Shown here piece by piece: positions 23,897 to 37,075 of a stretch of DNA of 64,000 bases. Source of the stretch: Echinostoma caproni (taxonomy: Eukaryota; Platyhelminthes; Trematoda; Plagiorchiida; Echinostomatidae); assembly GCA_900618425.1 (NCBI GenBank), contig UZAN01039569.1, positions 20,285-84,284 on the forward strand. The letters run 5' to 3'. The position numbers were made by a program, and so were the translations under genes. Position 1 is the first letter of the stretch. The number at the start of each line of letters is the position of its first letter. The notes beneath the pieces were generated by a model. It made no database searches. It was not told the origin of the DNA and worked only from the letters and a program-made list of their open reading frames with translations.

Positions 23897-24292
23897 CCAA
23901 CAGCGCTCCGTTTCACTTGGCTTGATTGAGGTGGGCTCTATCAGTGGAGTCAGCCGACGTCCTGTATCTCCGTACTTCCCGACCAAACTGATATGCGGCT
24001 CAAATAAGGCTTGATCAACGGTCCATCCCAGCTCCGCTTGCAATTCTAACCGCACACGATAATGCATGAGGCCAGTGCGTATCTCGTTCAGCTCAATGGT
24101 GGCTTGATCAAGTCCGAATTTGCTCAAGTTATCGGCGAGCGATTCCGTTTCCGTTTCGCGATTTGCCCCGTTGACCAAATCTTCGCACAACTGTTCGCGG
24201 CAATACTGACAGAAATTGTCAGTCCTTCCAAACGCTCGACCAGAAAAGTCGAAGGACAGTTTCTGATCAACAACGCAGTTTTCAAGGATGAC
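23897..24292 (-). CDS. PLAT-domain (LOXHD1-like) gene, exon 12
   Basis: The largest exon seen: 396 nt, phase 0 to phase 0, acceptor TTTATTTCATCCAG and donor GTGCGT. It opens with the last strands of PLAT domain 2 (VILENCVVDQKLSFDFSGRA), whose W-E-L-L-E half is in exon 11. A linker of about 45 residues follows, including FGRTDNFCQYCREQL. It then starts PLAT domain 3 with YRVRLELQAELGWTVDQAL and HISLVGKYGDTGRRL. The G-x-x-GDTG turn is a PLAT hallmark. Cysteines cluster in the linker (C-x-x-C). One exon thus carries the end of one PLAT and the start of the next, so exon boundaries fall within domains. Confidence 0.9.
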
Positions 24293-25977
24293 CTGGATGA
24301 AATAAAGGTAAAAATGGGATTGAAACATCGAAATATTTGCAATATGAAAAATCGCTTCCCAGGATTATCCAAAAGCGCTATTGGGAGTATTTCCTTGTAT
24401 GCATAATCTCTATTTAGCATGAAATCGACGTCATTTAAGTCAAGTAATGCATTCGATAGATCAAATGTGAAAACAAATCTGTTTCATGGATGAAACACGA
24501 ACTTTTGGGTGCGGATCACAGGGATGTTTGTTCAAGTAAATGGGTATTTTTATCTTGAAATCGTTCACTCATGTTCTGTTGATAACCCCTGAATTCAAAC
24601 CTAATTTTACGTTGTTAGTATGATCCCCTGAAATTAGACGAAGTTAAGAAACTTCATTTCGCTTAGACACGTGGCGAATTTACGCTGTGCGGGCATGCGC
24701 TTGATAGATATTGTTGCACTGTCTGCATCGGAACGAATTCGTTTGGACCAGTTGCTAAGACTGCACGTGCTTCGCGGATAGTTTTCTTCCTTCCGTCACG
24801 GTTCCCTTATTTGTATAATCTCAAGGTCATGGTTACCATCTGTTTAGTCTGAATAAGCTGGCATAGTCATCTGTTTCCCATGATCGAGAGAAAGATATAT
24901 ACAACAATTCCATTGGAGTATTTATGCTACTATTACTGCCGCCACTGTTATAAAGTCATCCAAGAGAATAAATAATAGAAACTAACTTTACTAGTGCATC
25001 AATTAGGTGAATTCCTGGTTACAAATGGGTTCGAACAACCATAATGATTTCGAGAGCAGTACAAAACCAATAGGTGTACACCTAATGCATCACTTTTGCC
25101 TACTCTTGGCTTTCATTTTTACACAAACGGATTCACTAAACCCGGGACAAAATACCACGATCACGTATACCAAAACAATCAGTAAATTATTGTGTCTGCC
25201 TAGACTATACCGATGATTGCGCCCACATTAAAGGTAAGTGGATAAGTTTAGGAGCTGTCCATTCAACCAAGAATTTGGTACTATCTTTCCCAATTGTGAA
25301 TTCTAGTTAATGCGCAGTCCTGCACCGTTTACTGTCCATGCTATCTTTTGAGTGTGATTGACTCAAAGTGATTCGTGGTATTATTAGTTGATCCACATGG
25401 TTAGAAAAAGTGAAACAAAACCACAACTGGATGTCAGTTTTACCTTCTCGGGGTAAAAAACATTTCTCTCCCTTGCTTTCTCTCTCTCCCCCCTCTCTCT
25501 CTCTAGCCCCGTAAATACCCGTGAAATTTAGGGCGTTCACCAAAAGCGACATCATCACGAGGGCATTGAACCATCACTGTGTTGTCCGTTCACGAGAGCA
25601 ATTAGTGAACGATATTTCCAACACGGACGCAGTCTGGCTGTAGATCGATGAGGTTAGACTTCAAGCAATCATTTTAATTGCCGCAAAAGTTTCCGAGTGG
25701 AATTATTTATGTCTCTTGACCACTGGGTTATCTATGATAAAATACTGATATTCGGGTGTATTTAGTTTATTGTGATGAAATTCTATTTTGTGTCAGTTTA
25801 GTTTATTCTCACGGGTTGTTTACCGCATATCCCGCTACTACTATGAGTTTATTCTAAACCAACGGTCCAAGTAGAAGGCAAAATCGCATTGCTTAGGAAC
25901 TTTCTGGGGATCTAGTTCTTTCGGTTCTGTCGTCTCCGGACAAGCGGTTTGGAATTCCACGGAGTACAAAGCCAATT

Positions 25978-26055
25978 AAGATGGTGAACGTTTGTATTAG
26001 CCCATTCGGTTTGCCACAGGCACCAGGCACTGTTGAAGATGTTGGACGTGGCTTT
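25978..26055 (+). repeat. single arm of the 6621-6766 foldback element
   Basis: AGATGGTGAACGTTTGTATT and CCACAGGCACCAGGCACTGT match one arm of the foldback at 6621-6766, in order, without the inverted partner. It is therefore a solo unit of the family. Confidence 0.7.
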
Positions 26056-27175
26056 CACTCCTTGGGAGATCGTTAAAATCCAATTTGTCTCAGTATTTTT
26101 ATTCTTTGTAAATGGACTGATCTTGATATGCGTATTCATAGGCTTAAAATAAAACCATTTTTTCAGTATGCCGTAGTCCTTTTTTCACCTCCAGCTACAG
26201 AATGTTTGCAAATCAAGGAATTCATGTTGTCGTTCTTCATCATCAAAATACTTCTAAATGGATTTCCAACTTTCAGGATTTTGGCCGAAAACGATGGGCA
26301 GATGAGGATGCTATCCAGACTCGTGGCTTCTATTTTGTGAAACTTCAATATACATCAAAGTGACGACTTCAACCAGTTTCCCGTAGTATGTTCTTCAGAT
26401 TTGCCATCTACACACCTATCGCGGTTGTCTTTCATGTGGTCCGTAACTCGCACTTAGGTCGATCACGACCACGAGTAAATGTTAGATCATATCAAACGTG
26501 TAATTCGTCCATTCTACTGTTCATCCCATAGGAAGGGGGTGTAATTAAAAAACAACTCATGGATGAATAATGATCCAAAGAGAAATATAATGTAGAGTGG
26601 GAAGGATTATAACTTTACTAATGTTATAATTCCAGAAAGCGGTGCTGGTCGAGGATAATCGTTTATTGAGGATCACAGGTGGGACATCAGTGATTTGGCA
26701 TACATAACCCAGCAAATCTCATCAGAAACATACTATCGCAGTTCCTAGTTGAACGGCGGGTAATGAGCGTAGCAATCGATAGTTATTCTCTGAGATATAG
26801 AAATTTGCCTGCAGTGGTTTTCTTAATTTATAATCGTCGAAAGTAATCACAAACTATGTTACCTACTACTCACAAGTGAGTAGCATCTCACAACACTAAG
26901 ATTTTTCGCCGCTGCATAACAAATTTCACACTAAGCATCAATTAGTCTCTCCATCGGTGCCCAATAAACGCAGTTCAAAATATTGGAGATAAATGACCTA
27001 GACTTTGTCAGTATTATATTAATCATATCAGCGATACGACATGCTAAATTCAGTAAATAAAATCGTGTTAAAAAATAATCCTGTTTAAGCAGCTAATTCG
27101 TATTGTAATCCAGAGGTCTGTTTTTAAAATAAACACATTCATCAATAACCGTTTGCAGAATTTGAAGTCACTCAC

Positions 27176-27268
27176 TTCCAACAGTTCCCAGTTCATCGCA
27201 AGCTCTTTGTCGAGCGGGGTTAATTCGAAACGAATTTTGAATATTTTCCCCAAGTTTTCAAGAACAAT
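27176..27268 (-). CDS. PLAT-domain (LOXHD1-like) gene, exon 11
   Basis: Acceptor TTTCTGTTTTCAG and donor GTGAGT enclose 93 nt (31 codons, phase 0 to 0). It encodes IVLENLGKIFKIRFEL and NWELLE, the central PLAT strands (LG-x-(L/I)-x-K-(I/L) then the W-x-L-x-x-V strand) of PLAT domain 2. The domain begins in exon 10 and ends in exon 12. Confidence 0.85.
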
Positions 27269-27529
27269 CTGAAAACAGAAACCATATCTTTCTGAGTTCA
27301 TAATACTATGAGGTGATGTCAAACAAAGGTACATGTTATCACATTTTAAAATCGTCTGATCCATAATGTTCGCCTCATGCAATCACATGATATCCGAGAC
27401 AAGTTCAGATTAGGTAGGAATGAATGTTTGTATGTTCCAGCTTAATTTTATTACATTTAAGCCAGCATATGCATCTCATATGAGACCATATTACTATTGC
27501 GCGTGATATTTTAGGGAAAAACATCTAGC

Positions 27530-27605
27530 CGGATTAACAACTGCATTTTCTAGGTCTGTTGACGGCCCGGAGTTCGACTCACGCACCACAGTTCACCGAA
27601 GTGAT
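27530..27605 (+). mobile_element. tRNA-like SINE head fragment
   Basis: CTAGCCGGATTAACAACTG followed about 35 nt later by CGGAGTTCGACTCACGC resembles A and B boxes, with a good B-box core GTTCGACTC. No hammerhead follows. It is not a canonical tRNA cloverleaf as far as I can fold it. Confidence 0.3.
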
Positions 27606-28680
27606 AGTGATGCACTATGAACCCGTTGTTTGTTTGGACAGAAAGAATTGGTCAGAATTCTGACGGTTTCCAGGAAGACTAGTGCAATGAGCAGAGATTT
27701 TGCCGGTAACACGACTACTGTCTGAATCGTAAAATTTTCATTCCATGCAACGGAGAATATACGGGAAGTATGTCCGAATGTAAATGGTACAACGCTACTC
27801 TTAGTTGCCTTCTCGTGTTGAGTTTCTTTACGGAAAGGGCTATCTCAGTATTTAGTTACTTCCATAAAACGTCTGTGTGCCGCTTATTCTCACTTAAAGA
27901 TATGTACACGTTTGAGACACGATTTCTGAACCGGTAAATGATTGGCAACTGTTTACGTAGATGAACATTTTGTCACTCTTCAGTGGTGTCAGAAATCTAG
28001 TAGGTGAAACAATGTACACATAAAATTTGCAAACACTTTTTACTTTCGAAATGCACCTTCAATAAATGAAACCTATTTAGAAACCAAAAAGCACATAAAT
28101 TACGTTAGACAGAGTTTCTTTCGTGCCATGTGAGTTTGCACACTCATTGGATAGAGCGGATTGCAGAAAAAACCTGGGACAAACAGACGCTCTGTTTACG
28201 ATTGAACAAACGAACTGCTTTTAATCCTTACACCTGAATGAAAATAATTTTTGTGTGGTAGATAGATTAAGGATTATCTGAGATTTAAAATAATCAGGGA
28301 GCTTGCTAAAGAACCATGGAGATATGTAACGAAGGTCTACCACTATATTGATTTTTAATTTTCGTCTTGAGTGAATTAACATTTTTATTAGGATCATTCG
28401 CAATACGCTAAAATGCAAAAAGATCCGTGAGAAAGAACAATTTGTTAATAACCAGGTAACATTTCGTTCCATAAATTATGTTCCGAGACAGAACCTCACT
28501 TGACACTTTAAAATTGGGTTTACCGATTTAAGTCTCACAATTTTTCATGGAACAGCGGAAACTGCTCCTACTGCTCCTCCTCTTCCTGCTACAACTATTA
28601 TTACTGCGTGATGCTCAACGAATGCAGAAATCGGATGCGTCATCCGATTGAAAGAAACGCCTAAAACTCAACCATCTTAC

Positions 28681-28844
28681 CATGAAACCATCTGTGCTGT
28701 TCGTGCGAAATAGCTTTTTTTCCTCGTCGTCTGAGCGACCGATAAGAATGGGTCCGGAGTTCGCTTTCAGTCCATAAACAACGAGAATGACGCTACAATT
28801 TTGCGCTTCTTGTGCAGTGACGATTGACACTTTCCAGTCACGTT
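28681..28844 (-). CDS. PLAT-domain (LOXHD1-like) gene, exon 10
   Basis: Acceptor TTCATTCAAGTTTCAG and donor GTAAGA enclose 164 nt (phase 1 to phase 0). It encodes the start of PLAT domain 2: DWKVSIVTAQEAQNCSVILV then VYGLKANSG, and ends KKLFRTNSTDGFM, which matches the LF-x-x-x-x-x-DxF strand. The usual GTDA-type turn after the first strand is replaced by AQNCS, and the GDTG turn by KANSG, so this domain is more divergent than PLAT 1 and 3. Confidence 0.85.
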
Positions 28845-30561
28845 CTGAAACTTGAATGAATACACAGTGAAACAACATTTAAGAGTAGCATTGAGTCCAA
28901 AGATATATCCTCAATTCACTGGTTAACCAATGGCTGATAGCCCGATACACTTAGAACAAAGATATTATTATATTCTGAGTCATCCCCGGGGCCTGGCAAC
29001 TAAATGATATTGAAAACAAATAATTTCTCGATATTTTTTGTCAGCCATTTATACACTAATTAACCAAAGAACGAATAGTTAGCTTTATTCTTAGGACAGT
29101 AGGTGTGTGAGGAAATATCAATTTGATAGGAATCAGGTTTGTACAACGTGTTTGAGTGCTAAATTAAAAAAAATATTACGAAATGCACGGTTGTTCCCCT
29201 TTCGGAAGGATCAGACAGCACTGAAAAAAAACTTTAATATTAAATTCCACTAAATTATCTTTGATTACAGCAAAAATATACAAAGAAATCACAATTTTAT
29301 GGCAACAAGACCACTGCACTTTGAACTTTGCTTGTTATTAAACAATTGGAAATACTGTAGAGATGCTTTTGGTTAGGGATTAAAACAATACCGTTAAAGA
29401 GACAACATTCGAAATTTAAGCAGAGTACTTCCAAGTGTGTAGAAGTGTTGAAACAAAATGACCGAAGCATTCGGTACCAGACTGGATTCAGTGGACCACT
29501 TTCATGAATATGCAATACCGTAGCGAAATAAAAATGATGATTTTCCGAAATGTTTTCGTTAAAATATGGGATCGTCTAATACAATATTTACTTCCGGTAT
29601 CTTATTTGGTTATCCATCAGGTTCTCAAAAAAGGTGATGATCACTTAAATGGAGTAAACAGGGAACGGAGGATCGTAGGGGGAGGCTCAGTACCATAGCT
29701 CGATTAAGCCATATGTGAAATTAAAGACCTTGGAAAGTTTAACTTCTTTCAGAGAATCGATAAGCTAGAATATGCTTCATGTTTGTTGTCTGAAATTTCA
29801 CTCCGAATAGGTTAGTTCTCAGGACCAATAAAGATCAACTAGATTTCTTCATTATTCCAGTGTTTTTTAATTACACCTATTATTGTTATCCTACAAGACC
29901 GGGGAAGTTAGCGATCAATGGGCAGCACTGTAGGTTAACGTAACCACTGACGTGCTCATACATCCAGTGTTGTCCACTGAAATGGGCTCACAGGAAACCC
30001 GTATATCATCATATGACGGGATTCACGGTATATTCATTTATGTCTGGAAGATTTCACGTCCAGTTATATCATAACGCATTAGCCTGATTTTACCCTAGAG
30101 CAAGTTATCAGGGGTAAAATTAGCTTCATCGAGCAACTGTCTGATAAAAATTTTTCATCTTTATGGTGACAGAACGCAATGGAACTGGAGAGAAAACAAT
30201 GTGTAATTTGAAATGTGCTGTCTCAAAAAATCATGTGATAACCGTGTAAAATGATTGTTGATAGATCCTTTGTAAATAGAAACCAATACCTATTAACTGT
30301 AAATACGGGAGAGTAAAAAAGGATAGACAGAACGAGTTGAAGCGTGAAACTGATTGTGGATAGATCGCCTTTTGAACTATGAGTGGGATCAGAATAAATA
30401 TATCTGCAAAAAATATTATTCCGCATCAAGATGCCATCCAACGATGCAAAATACCACCAACGACCATGTGTTGTGCGTTTTTAAGTGACAGCTTTTGACT
30501 TATTCATATCATTGGCTGTATTCAAAACTCATTTACCGAGTGAAAAAAACTGTGTACCAAC

Positions 30562-30798
30562 CTATAGGTGCTTTTTCTGAAGGAGACTTGGAAGATTGAG
30601 CAGAAACGTTCCGTTCGCTTGTCTGTGATGGACTTGGCGTGTTTCTTTCGAATTTCGATTCTTTTGCCTGTACAGTCTCCACAGTGGAAAATTTTGATAG
30701 GCGTCTACTGGCACACAACGATGTTGACGAGACTGTGTCTGTATTTCCTGGTTCTGGCGGCTTTTCACGGAAAAAATCCGGACTGAGCTGAACTCCAG
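30562..30798 (-). CDS. PLAT-domain (LOXHD1-like) gene, exon 9 (polar linker)
   Basis: Acceptor TGTTTTATTGCAG and donor ATAG/GTTGGT enclose 237 nt (phase 1 to phase 1). Inherited phase is open throughout. The product is rich in Ser, Thr, Glu, Lys and Pro (for example TPSPSQTSERNVSAQSSKSP), so it is probably a disordered linker between the beta-trefoil-like region and PLAT domain 2. The donor is weaker than the gene's average. Minus-strand sequence upstream of the acceptor is open for another 90 codons, so a longer isoform cannot be excluded. Confidence 0.7.
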   Translation of the reverse strand: MEFSSVRIFSVKSRQNQEIQTQSRQHRCVPVDAYQNFPLWRLYRQKNRNSKETRQVHHRQANGTFLLNLPSLLQKKHL

Positions 30799-31409
30799 CT
30801 GCAATAAAACAGTTTATTGGAGGGAACTTATAGAATCCTTCTATTTCACATGGTCCATTGTGTTCAAACCAAGTAGATATTTCAGGCGATAAAATTATGA
30901 GAAAACTCTTCTTCGTCGAATCTTTCACAGAAACGATACAATACTTCTTTAGATTGGACTGTTTTAAACCAAAGAAGAGCATTTTGGTAGTCAGCCTCGA
31001 ACTTGTAGAAAAGAAGTGAGATACTACACATTTCCGTATTTTTCCAGTCATTCTTTGATTGGCCATTGTCTCTACGTCAAAATAGACTGCACAACCGTTT
31101 AATATTTAGCTATCCAATCTGAAAACCTCTGGAGTTCTTTCCCTCTCTTTGCGCAGACGCACAAAACCAAATTAAATTTCAATTTTTTATTATGGGTTAA
31201 TTGCAAAACTGGTGCTTATTGAATCAGATAGGATCTCTACACACTCTACACAATTAAATAGCAAATTATAAAGTTCACTCATGAGTTCCGAAAAGTTAGG
31301 TATTTCATTGCTTAATAGAGCCGTAAATTGAATAAGCCGACGTTTAGAGCACAAACAACGTGAGATGTACGAGAATTCCTGGTATAACAAACTCTGAGGC
31401 TGAAAAGCA

Positions 31410-32610
31410 TTGACACTTACAGTCTAACCGATCCTTTTGGAACAAAAGTTTTAACGGATGTCTCCTGAGGTGATCATTACCGGGTAGTGTTAGTAGAGTT
31501 CTACAAGGGTGATTAGGTTGATTTAGTATTTGATACACAAGGATAATGTCTCTCCTAATTCGACGGTATTCAGATGAATAGAGTCCAAGAATATGCAGTT
31601 TTTTCCCTTAGGTTTTAGATTGTAACCCTTTGACTATTTTGGTTCCTGTTCTCTGCGGACGTTCGAGGGCTTTTTGGTTGGGAATTAGCTATTTATAACA
31701 AGCCTGTATAGCATACTCGGTGTGTAGTCTAATGCATGCTGTGGGCAAACGGAGGAATAGGTCTGCTTCGAATTATCCAAAAATACGTTTCAGTAATCCA
31801 TCCTGCTCTATGACCTTTGATTCCGTTCTAATACGAAGTGTGAAACATTCTAGATCCTTTTAGTTTGGGTGATTTCCAAGCAATCCCTGTGGAGCAACAA
31901 TACAATCTTGCATTTCTCAACGTTGAATTGAATTTCAGTATTGATAGACCATCTTTAAGCTACGTCGAGAGTTTACTGTAGGGTTGTATAATCTTCAAAA
32001 TGTTGTACCGTTCTCCATATTTTGGCGTCATCAGCGAATAATAATGCTTTTTCTCCATGGATAGCTGGTAGATCGTTTATAAGCGCTTGGAAAAGATACG
32101 AACCAAGTACAGATCCTTGTGGAACTCCGCGGACAGCCTCAGTTGGTCCCGATAGAGAACCATTGACTCAAATCGATGCGGTTCATTTTTGAAGAAATTC
32201 CTTAGTCCGGTCAAGGAGCAGTTTTCGAACACCATAGTTATGGAGCTTTTGCAGTAGTATACGGTAGCTAACATTATCAAAAGCTTTGGAGAAGTCTAAG
32301 TATACTACTTCTGCTGCCTCTCCTGTGTCGACTGATCTTGTTCATTCATCTCTTGCAAGTAGCAGATTTGTGATGCACCAGCGTTTTCTTCGAAATCCGT
32401 GTTGGACCGACGAAAGAATTTTATACTTCTCGAAATGCGACGTCAGGGATTCAGCAATAATTGATTCCATTACTTTGACAGAACAGGAAGAACGGTACTT
32501 GGACGATTGTTCACAGAATCACTTCTGCAGCCACCTTTGTAAATAGGTGAAATGATAGCCTGTTCCAAGGTCTGAGGAACCACTTTCTTCTAGAACAAAC
32601 TTTGGTTTAA
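31410..32610 (-). mobile_element. CR1/jockey-type LINE, reverse-transcriptase relic
   Basis: Minus strand, in order with several frameshifts and stops: NRPSTVLPVLSKVMESII, HGFRRKRWCITNLLLA, VVYLDFSKAFDNVSY (the first catalytic Asp region), GVPQGSVLG (near 32125), LINDLP, ALLFADDAKIW (the F-A-D-D catalytic box near 32040), and later LRRHPLKLLFQKDRLDCK near 31430-31470. Both RT aspartate motifs survive, but the frame is broken. The 5' end is truncated and the W-N-S-L-P end is missing. It sits in the intron between exons 8 and 9, same strand as the gene. Confidence 0.85.
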
Positions 32611-33054
32611 ATGAGTAATTTAAATTTTACGTTGGATATTAAGGCTAATACAGAACGAAGCCTCGAATCATTAGAGTTGTGATCTTCAATTTTGATCGGT
32701 TAAGTCACTTTCGGCTAACCGCAGCGAATGGAGACAGTTGACTACCGATCGAAAGGGTTATGTATGAAGACAGCCTAAAGGATGGTCAGTCCAAATCGAT
32801 ATCATTTATGCCACACCTTCACTCTCAAGTTATTGTGAGTAAAATGTAAAGTAAGAATTCCTCCCAGTAGGATCAAAAGGTTCAGCCAGCCCGAGCTCAC
32901 ATAGAAGACCTACTTTAATATTAATATTTCGATTGGAGTTCAAAGATGATGAATTCTGTCTCCATTTGTTGCTGTTATACCAAAATGAATCGACTGACTA
33001 TCACTGGAGACCACACATGAACATACTTGAATTGATGGTTCTGTTCAGATCCGG

Positions 33055-33125
33055 TGTGCGCGGGATGGCACAGTGATAACACACGGCTTTCATGTGAGGA
33101 GTCCGGTGTAGAAATCCCGGACAAG
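33055..33125 (+). mobile_element. tRNA-like SINE head fragment
   Basis: GGGATGGCACAGTGATAACA followed by GAGTCCGGTGTAGAAATCCC. The terminal GGGAT..ATCCC pairing and box-like words suggest a tRNA-derived SINE head with a damaged B box. Confidence 0.35.
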
Positions 33126-33563
33126 AAGGTGGATATGCACTACTAATGAGAAATAACAACAGTGGAATAAGAGCTTAGTGTATCTTGAATGTTTGGTTGA
33201 CGGGATGAACTCAGATGAAGTCTGAATGATGGCCGGTCAGAATCCAAAAGCACATGTTCACTTTGTTCGTTCACAACAGTTACTTGATATTCTTTTTTTC
33301 ATGCTAAAACAAATTTCGTTCTGGAAACAATGGATCATCGACGATAACGACGGTTCAAGGCTTGAGGCACCTAGCAGAAGTATCAGAAATGACCGGAATT
33401 ATTCTATCGATATTTAGAAACAGAGGAGTACACAAACTAGGAACCTTATTATAAGGCACTCGTTAAAAAATCAGTAATAAACTTAAAAAGGATAAAAATA
33501 GAAATCTCAAAGTGGAAATTTGGTGCGTATTGACAAATGAAGCGTGAACTAAAAAGTTAGAAA

Positions 33564-33700
33564 GCACTGGACAGCTGTTTTGACCTCGTTAGATCTCATC
33601 AGCAATGCGAATTCACCGACCCAAATGGGGATTGAACCGGGACCTCACAGGAAGAAGGCAAACATACTATCCATTTGGTCACCGGGCAAATGATCAAACC
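33564..33700 (-). mobile_element. hammerhead SINE copy with lost G12
   Basis: The minus strand carries a perfect B box CGGTTCAATCCCC (33639-33627), then a 45-nt hammerhead at 33608-33564. Stem I GCATTG/CAGTGC, core CTGATGA, stem II GATC..GGTC and stem III ACAGCTGT with the GTC cleavage triplet are all kept. The base corresponding to invariant G12 is A (plus-strand T at 33581), giving AAAA instead of GAAA. G12 is needed for catalysis, so this copy is predicted to be inactive. Confidence 0.75.
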
Positions 33701-33715
33701 GTTTTCACTTTCCAT

Positions 33716-33920
33716 TTACACGATACAGCATGACCCATCTTTGCGAGCTTGTTGCGGGCCACGGACCTCGCTCATCTCAGCACTAGCCTCCGGGGTATTG
33801 ACTCGGTTGAAAACATGCACAACCTGATTACTTGTTTCATGTGTGCAATAGAGGAGTTGGGCAGATAGATTCACATGCTGAGGACACCGAACCAGGTCGA
33901 AACAGCTATCCACTCCTTTC
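33716..33920 (-). other. unclassified GC-richer block next to the SINE
   Basis: An open minus frame of 65 codons ends at 33716. It is Cys- and Gln-containing and shows no known signature. Its position beside the SINE suggests mobile-element debris rather than an exon, and its phase was not compatible with exons 8 and 9, which join directly. Confidence 0.25.
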
Positions 33921-36900
33921 TAGTTTTGCAGTTCGCTCTTCATTTGCCCTATATGCGACGCATTTCCCCCTTGAAATGGAATTAAGTACCCTATTACTCA
34001 TATGGAAAAATTAAAATGTTAATAATATAACCAGTTGCCTAAACTTTGACCAGTTTTCCATTTGTCAAACCTAAAGATAATCTACTAAACGGTTTGTAGT
34101 TAGTTAGTAGTTGGAAACCAAAAGCAGACATCATTCATCTGCATATCTGTGAAATCTATTGGGTTTTAATTCGAATGGAACCAGAAGGAGACCCTGCAAA
34201 CACACGCAGGCAAGGCTGGGAAATTTTTCTAAACGCGATTTCCTAGGATTGTATAATTTATCAGAATCACGAATCACGAAGATCGAAGGAGATAGCTCAA
34301 TCAAGAGTAACTGCATGAAACGTTATAAAATATGATCTTTATCGGTACTTAGAGCCATTGGCCATCAAGAGTTGGATCTCAGACTGAAGCGTGCTTCACA
34401 ATTCGACCTTGACGCGTAACATTCAGCTGACTAATATGTCATACGACCAGCAATATACAGATACTAAGGGCCACAAGGGTTCAGAGTTTCACTCTTTCAA
34501 TATCTATCCTGATCATTAAAGTTTAAATAATAGGATCTAAAGAAAGTAGAAAAATCACCAGCTACATTAGGTGAGAACTTTGTCCATATTCACCCAACGG
34601 TCAACCATGGGAATTGAAAAACATGTACATTATACCGTTCTTGTCGATCTTTGAACGCAAAGTGTATGATCTGGTTCTGTAGCGATGTAGTTATTTGGTC
34701 AAAGCCAGCAAATCAGTTGACATTTATTTGTCGCGTAACTTCGAACTTCTTTGATAGATCAAACGTCTATTCTGCTGTTAGTTGTACCTGCATGGTTGAA
34801 CAAAATGGAGCATACGACTGGTTTCGTCGTTGCTAGGGCCTATTAGGCACTTGTGTCGCCAAATTTCTTTGACAGTCGATTATTTCACTTCCGCTTTTGT
34901 TATACAAAGTTCTTCAAACATGTTTTTGATTTGCTTCTCCGGAGGAGCGTATCCGTTCAAAATAGGTATATTGGTTGAGAGTGTTGAGGTTAGTAGCATC
35001 TTAGCCACAGAGACAGCCAGATAATAATGACAGTGATTTACAAATGAAGCGCTCGGCAGAGACTTATCCGAAGACAACCATCTGGAGAATTATGAATTAT
35101 GAAGTTACGGCGAAGATTATAGGTATCCTGATATATATGGTTCCCTCAATTAAAAAGCTCAAGGACTGCAACAAATTCTTGAAAATACCGTAACTTTGAC
35201 TTTTTAGGGAAGATCAGTTAACGGACATTCCAATCTTCGCTTGGTTGGATGTCTCACTCATCATCAATTGTGCACAGCAAACACGCCATATGTGATGTCA
35301 CATTATAGAATAATTTTTTTCTTCCGGAATAAAGTGAAGTAAAGATAGGGATGAAACTAATTACCACTGGATACGTGCGATGTTGTTCGAACATATCATC
35401 CGTATTTGTGACTGAATTCATGTCACATTGGAATTTGACTATTATCAGATGCTGTATTCAACCCAAAACTACCCGCGCACCCCCACAAATCATCCCCAGA
35501 GTGTATGAGCGTGAGCAACTGCCCACGAGGTCAACGCTTTGGTATTAATATTCGCTCGAATGCCTGTGTATGTGTATTCCACGTGAATGCTTAAAGAACA
35601 CTGCCCTTTTCTGTGAGCATTAATACTCGGCAGTTGCCGGAGGCTACGCCCAGCATCACAATTTATGTGACAGTTCCTACTGTAGTATTTATGCAATAGT
35701 AAGTCGCATTGAATGATGGATTCGCTGAAAATGCGATTGAGTGAAAATTAAGCAAATGGAGGTGGGTGGGAGGTAGCAGTAGGCTATAGAAAGAAAGTGG
35801 GGTGTGTATAGTGCCCATTGATTGAAAGTACTAACTCATGGGCGTGGTAAGTTATCATTTTAATAAATCCGGAAATATGTCGTATTACTATTCTGTCCAG
35901 GATGAAAACTAGCGCCACAGTCTTTTGCCCAGTTGACTTTGCCGTCTAGCTGTAATTCCGAGTAACCCGGTGTTGCATGGTGTTGGACGATCGGTACAAG
36001 AATTCAGGCCGAGTATAATTTTGTTGTTGTTGACGATGATGATGATGAGGATGATGATGACTGATGCGTGCCTCTGTGTGTGACAGATTTGGGTGGCAGT
36101 CGTCGATTTTTTCAAGGATACCCCTTGGTCGTTCGCAAATAGTACAGATTTTTATGAGCTCAGTTATGTTCCACGGGTGTTTGTTTTAAATCGCTTTTTA
36201 AATTAGTTCAGTTCATTTTGTGTAACCGTTCACCGTGCATCTTCCTGCACCGTTGCTGTCTCCAAGCTATCTTCTTAGATGTAGAGGAAGAAGAGAACCT
36301 GGAAGGTTGAAAGTTGAATCTAAGGTAAATTGGAAACTAAATTTGAAAAGATAATGAAGAGATGCACCAGCACCACTGTTTATGACAAAGCCATATTACT
36401 GAGCGTCCCTAACCATCATTACAATGATCCTGGGGTCCCTATCAAGGGAGTCTAATGCGACTTAATATGATCGAGTCTCTTAGTTAGGACTAATACACTC
36501 ACGCCAGGTCCTAGGTTGCAAATAGCAGAGATTATACTACTATCAGACTGTGAAATCAAATTATAGGGAGTTGAAATGCTATGGCTTATGTGGACTGTAT
36601 GTCCACATATTTAGATCGTGCTTTCACTGATTCATGTCATGGAGTAAGTCTGAGATTTTGTAGTGACGCGATTGAGCCCAACATAATCTACCACCGGTAT
36701 TTCGTAACTATACTTGTCACACAAAAGAGTTAAAATTTGAAATCCTACAATCTTAAAACAGCAAGAAAAAAACATTCTCCAATAACTGGTTGAATTCGAC
36801 TGTTTCCAGTTGCCCCCTTAACTGTGTACATACATTCACATGGAAAAGTTCGATCAGAATCGTGATGAAAATTGGGATAGCGGAAAACACTTGACTGTGC

Positions 36901-36954
36901 AAAATCAAAGGGAGAATAAAAGTTCACTAATCGGCGGCAGATTAGTCAGAGGGT

Positions 36955-37075
36955 AGAAATGGGGAAACACATGAGATCGGGACCATGGTGTTTGCTCAAC
37001 TTATCGCCCCGGGGAAGCGTGTTCGAACCCTTGCAACCCCACCGAACCTTCCCCATTTACTATGTACTACGGTAC
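36955..37075 (+). mobile_element. tRNA-like SINE fragment
   Basis: ACCATGGTGTTTGCTCAACT then AAGCGTGTTCGAACCCTTGC. The second word contains a consensus-quality B box (GTTCGAACC). The spacing fits a pol III internal promoter. No ribozyme follows. Confidence 0.4.

Noticed and set aside
36955..37030. Functional tRNA gene
   Set aside because: A good B box is present, but I cannot fold a cloverleaf with a proper anticodon arm and acceptor stem. SINE head is the better reading.
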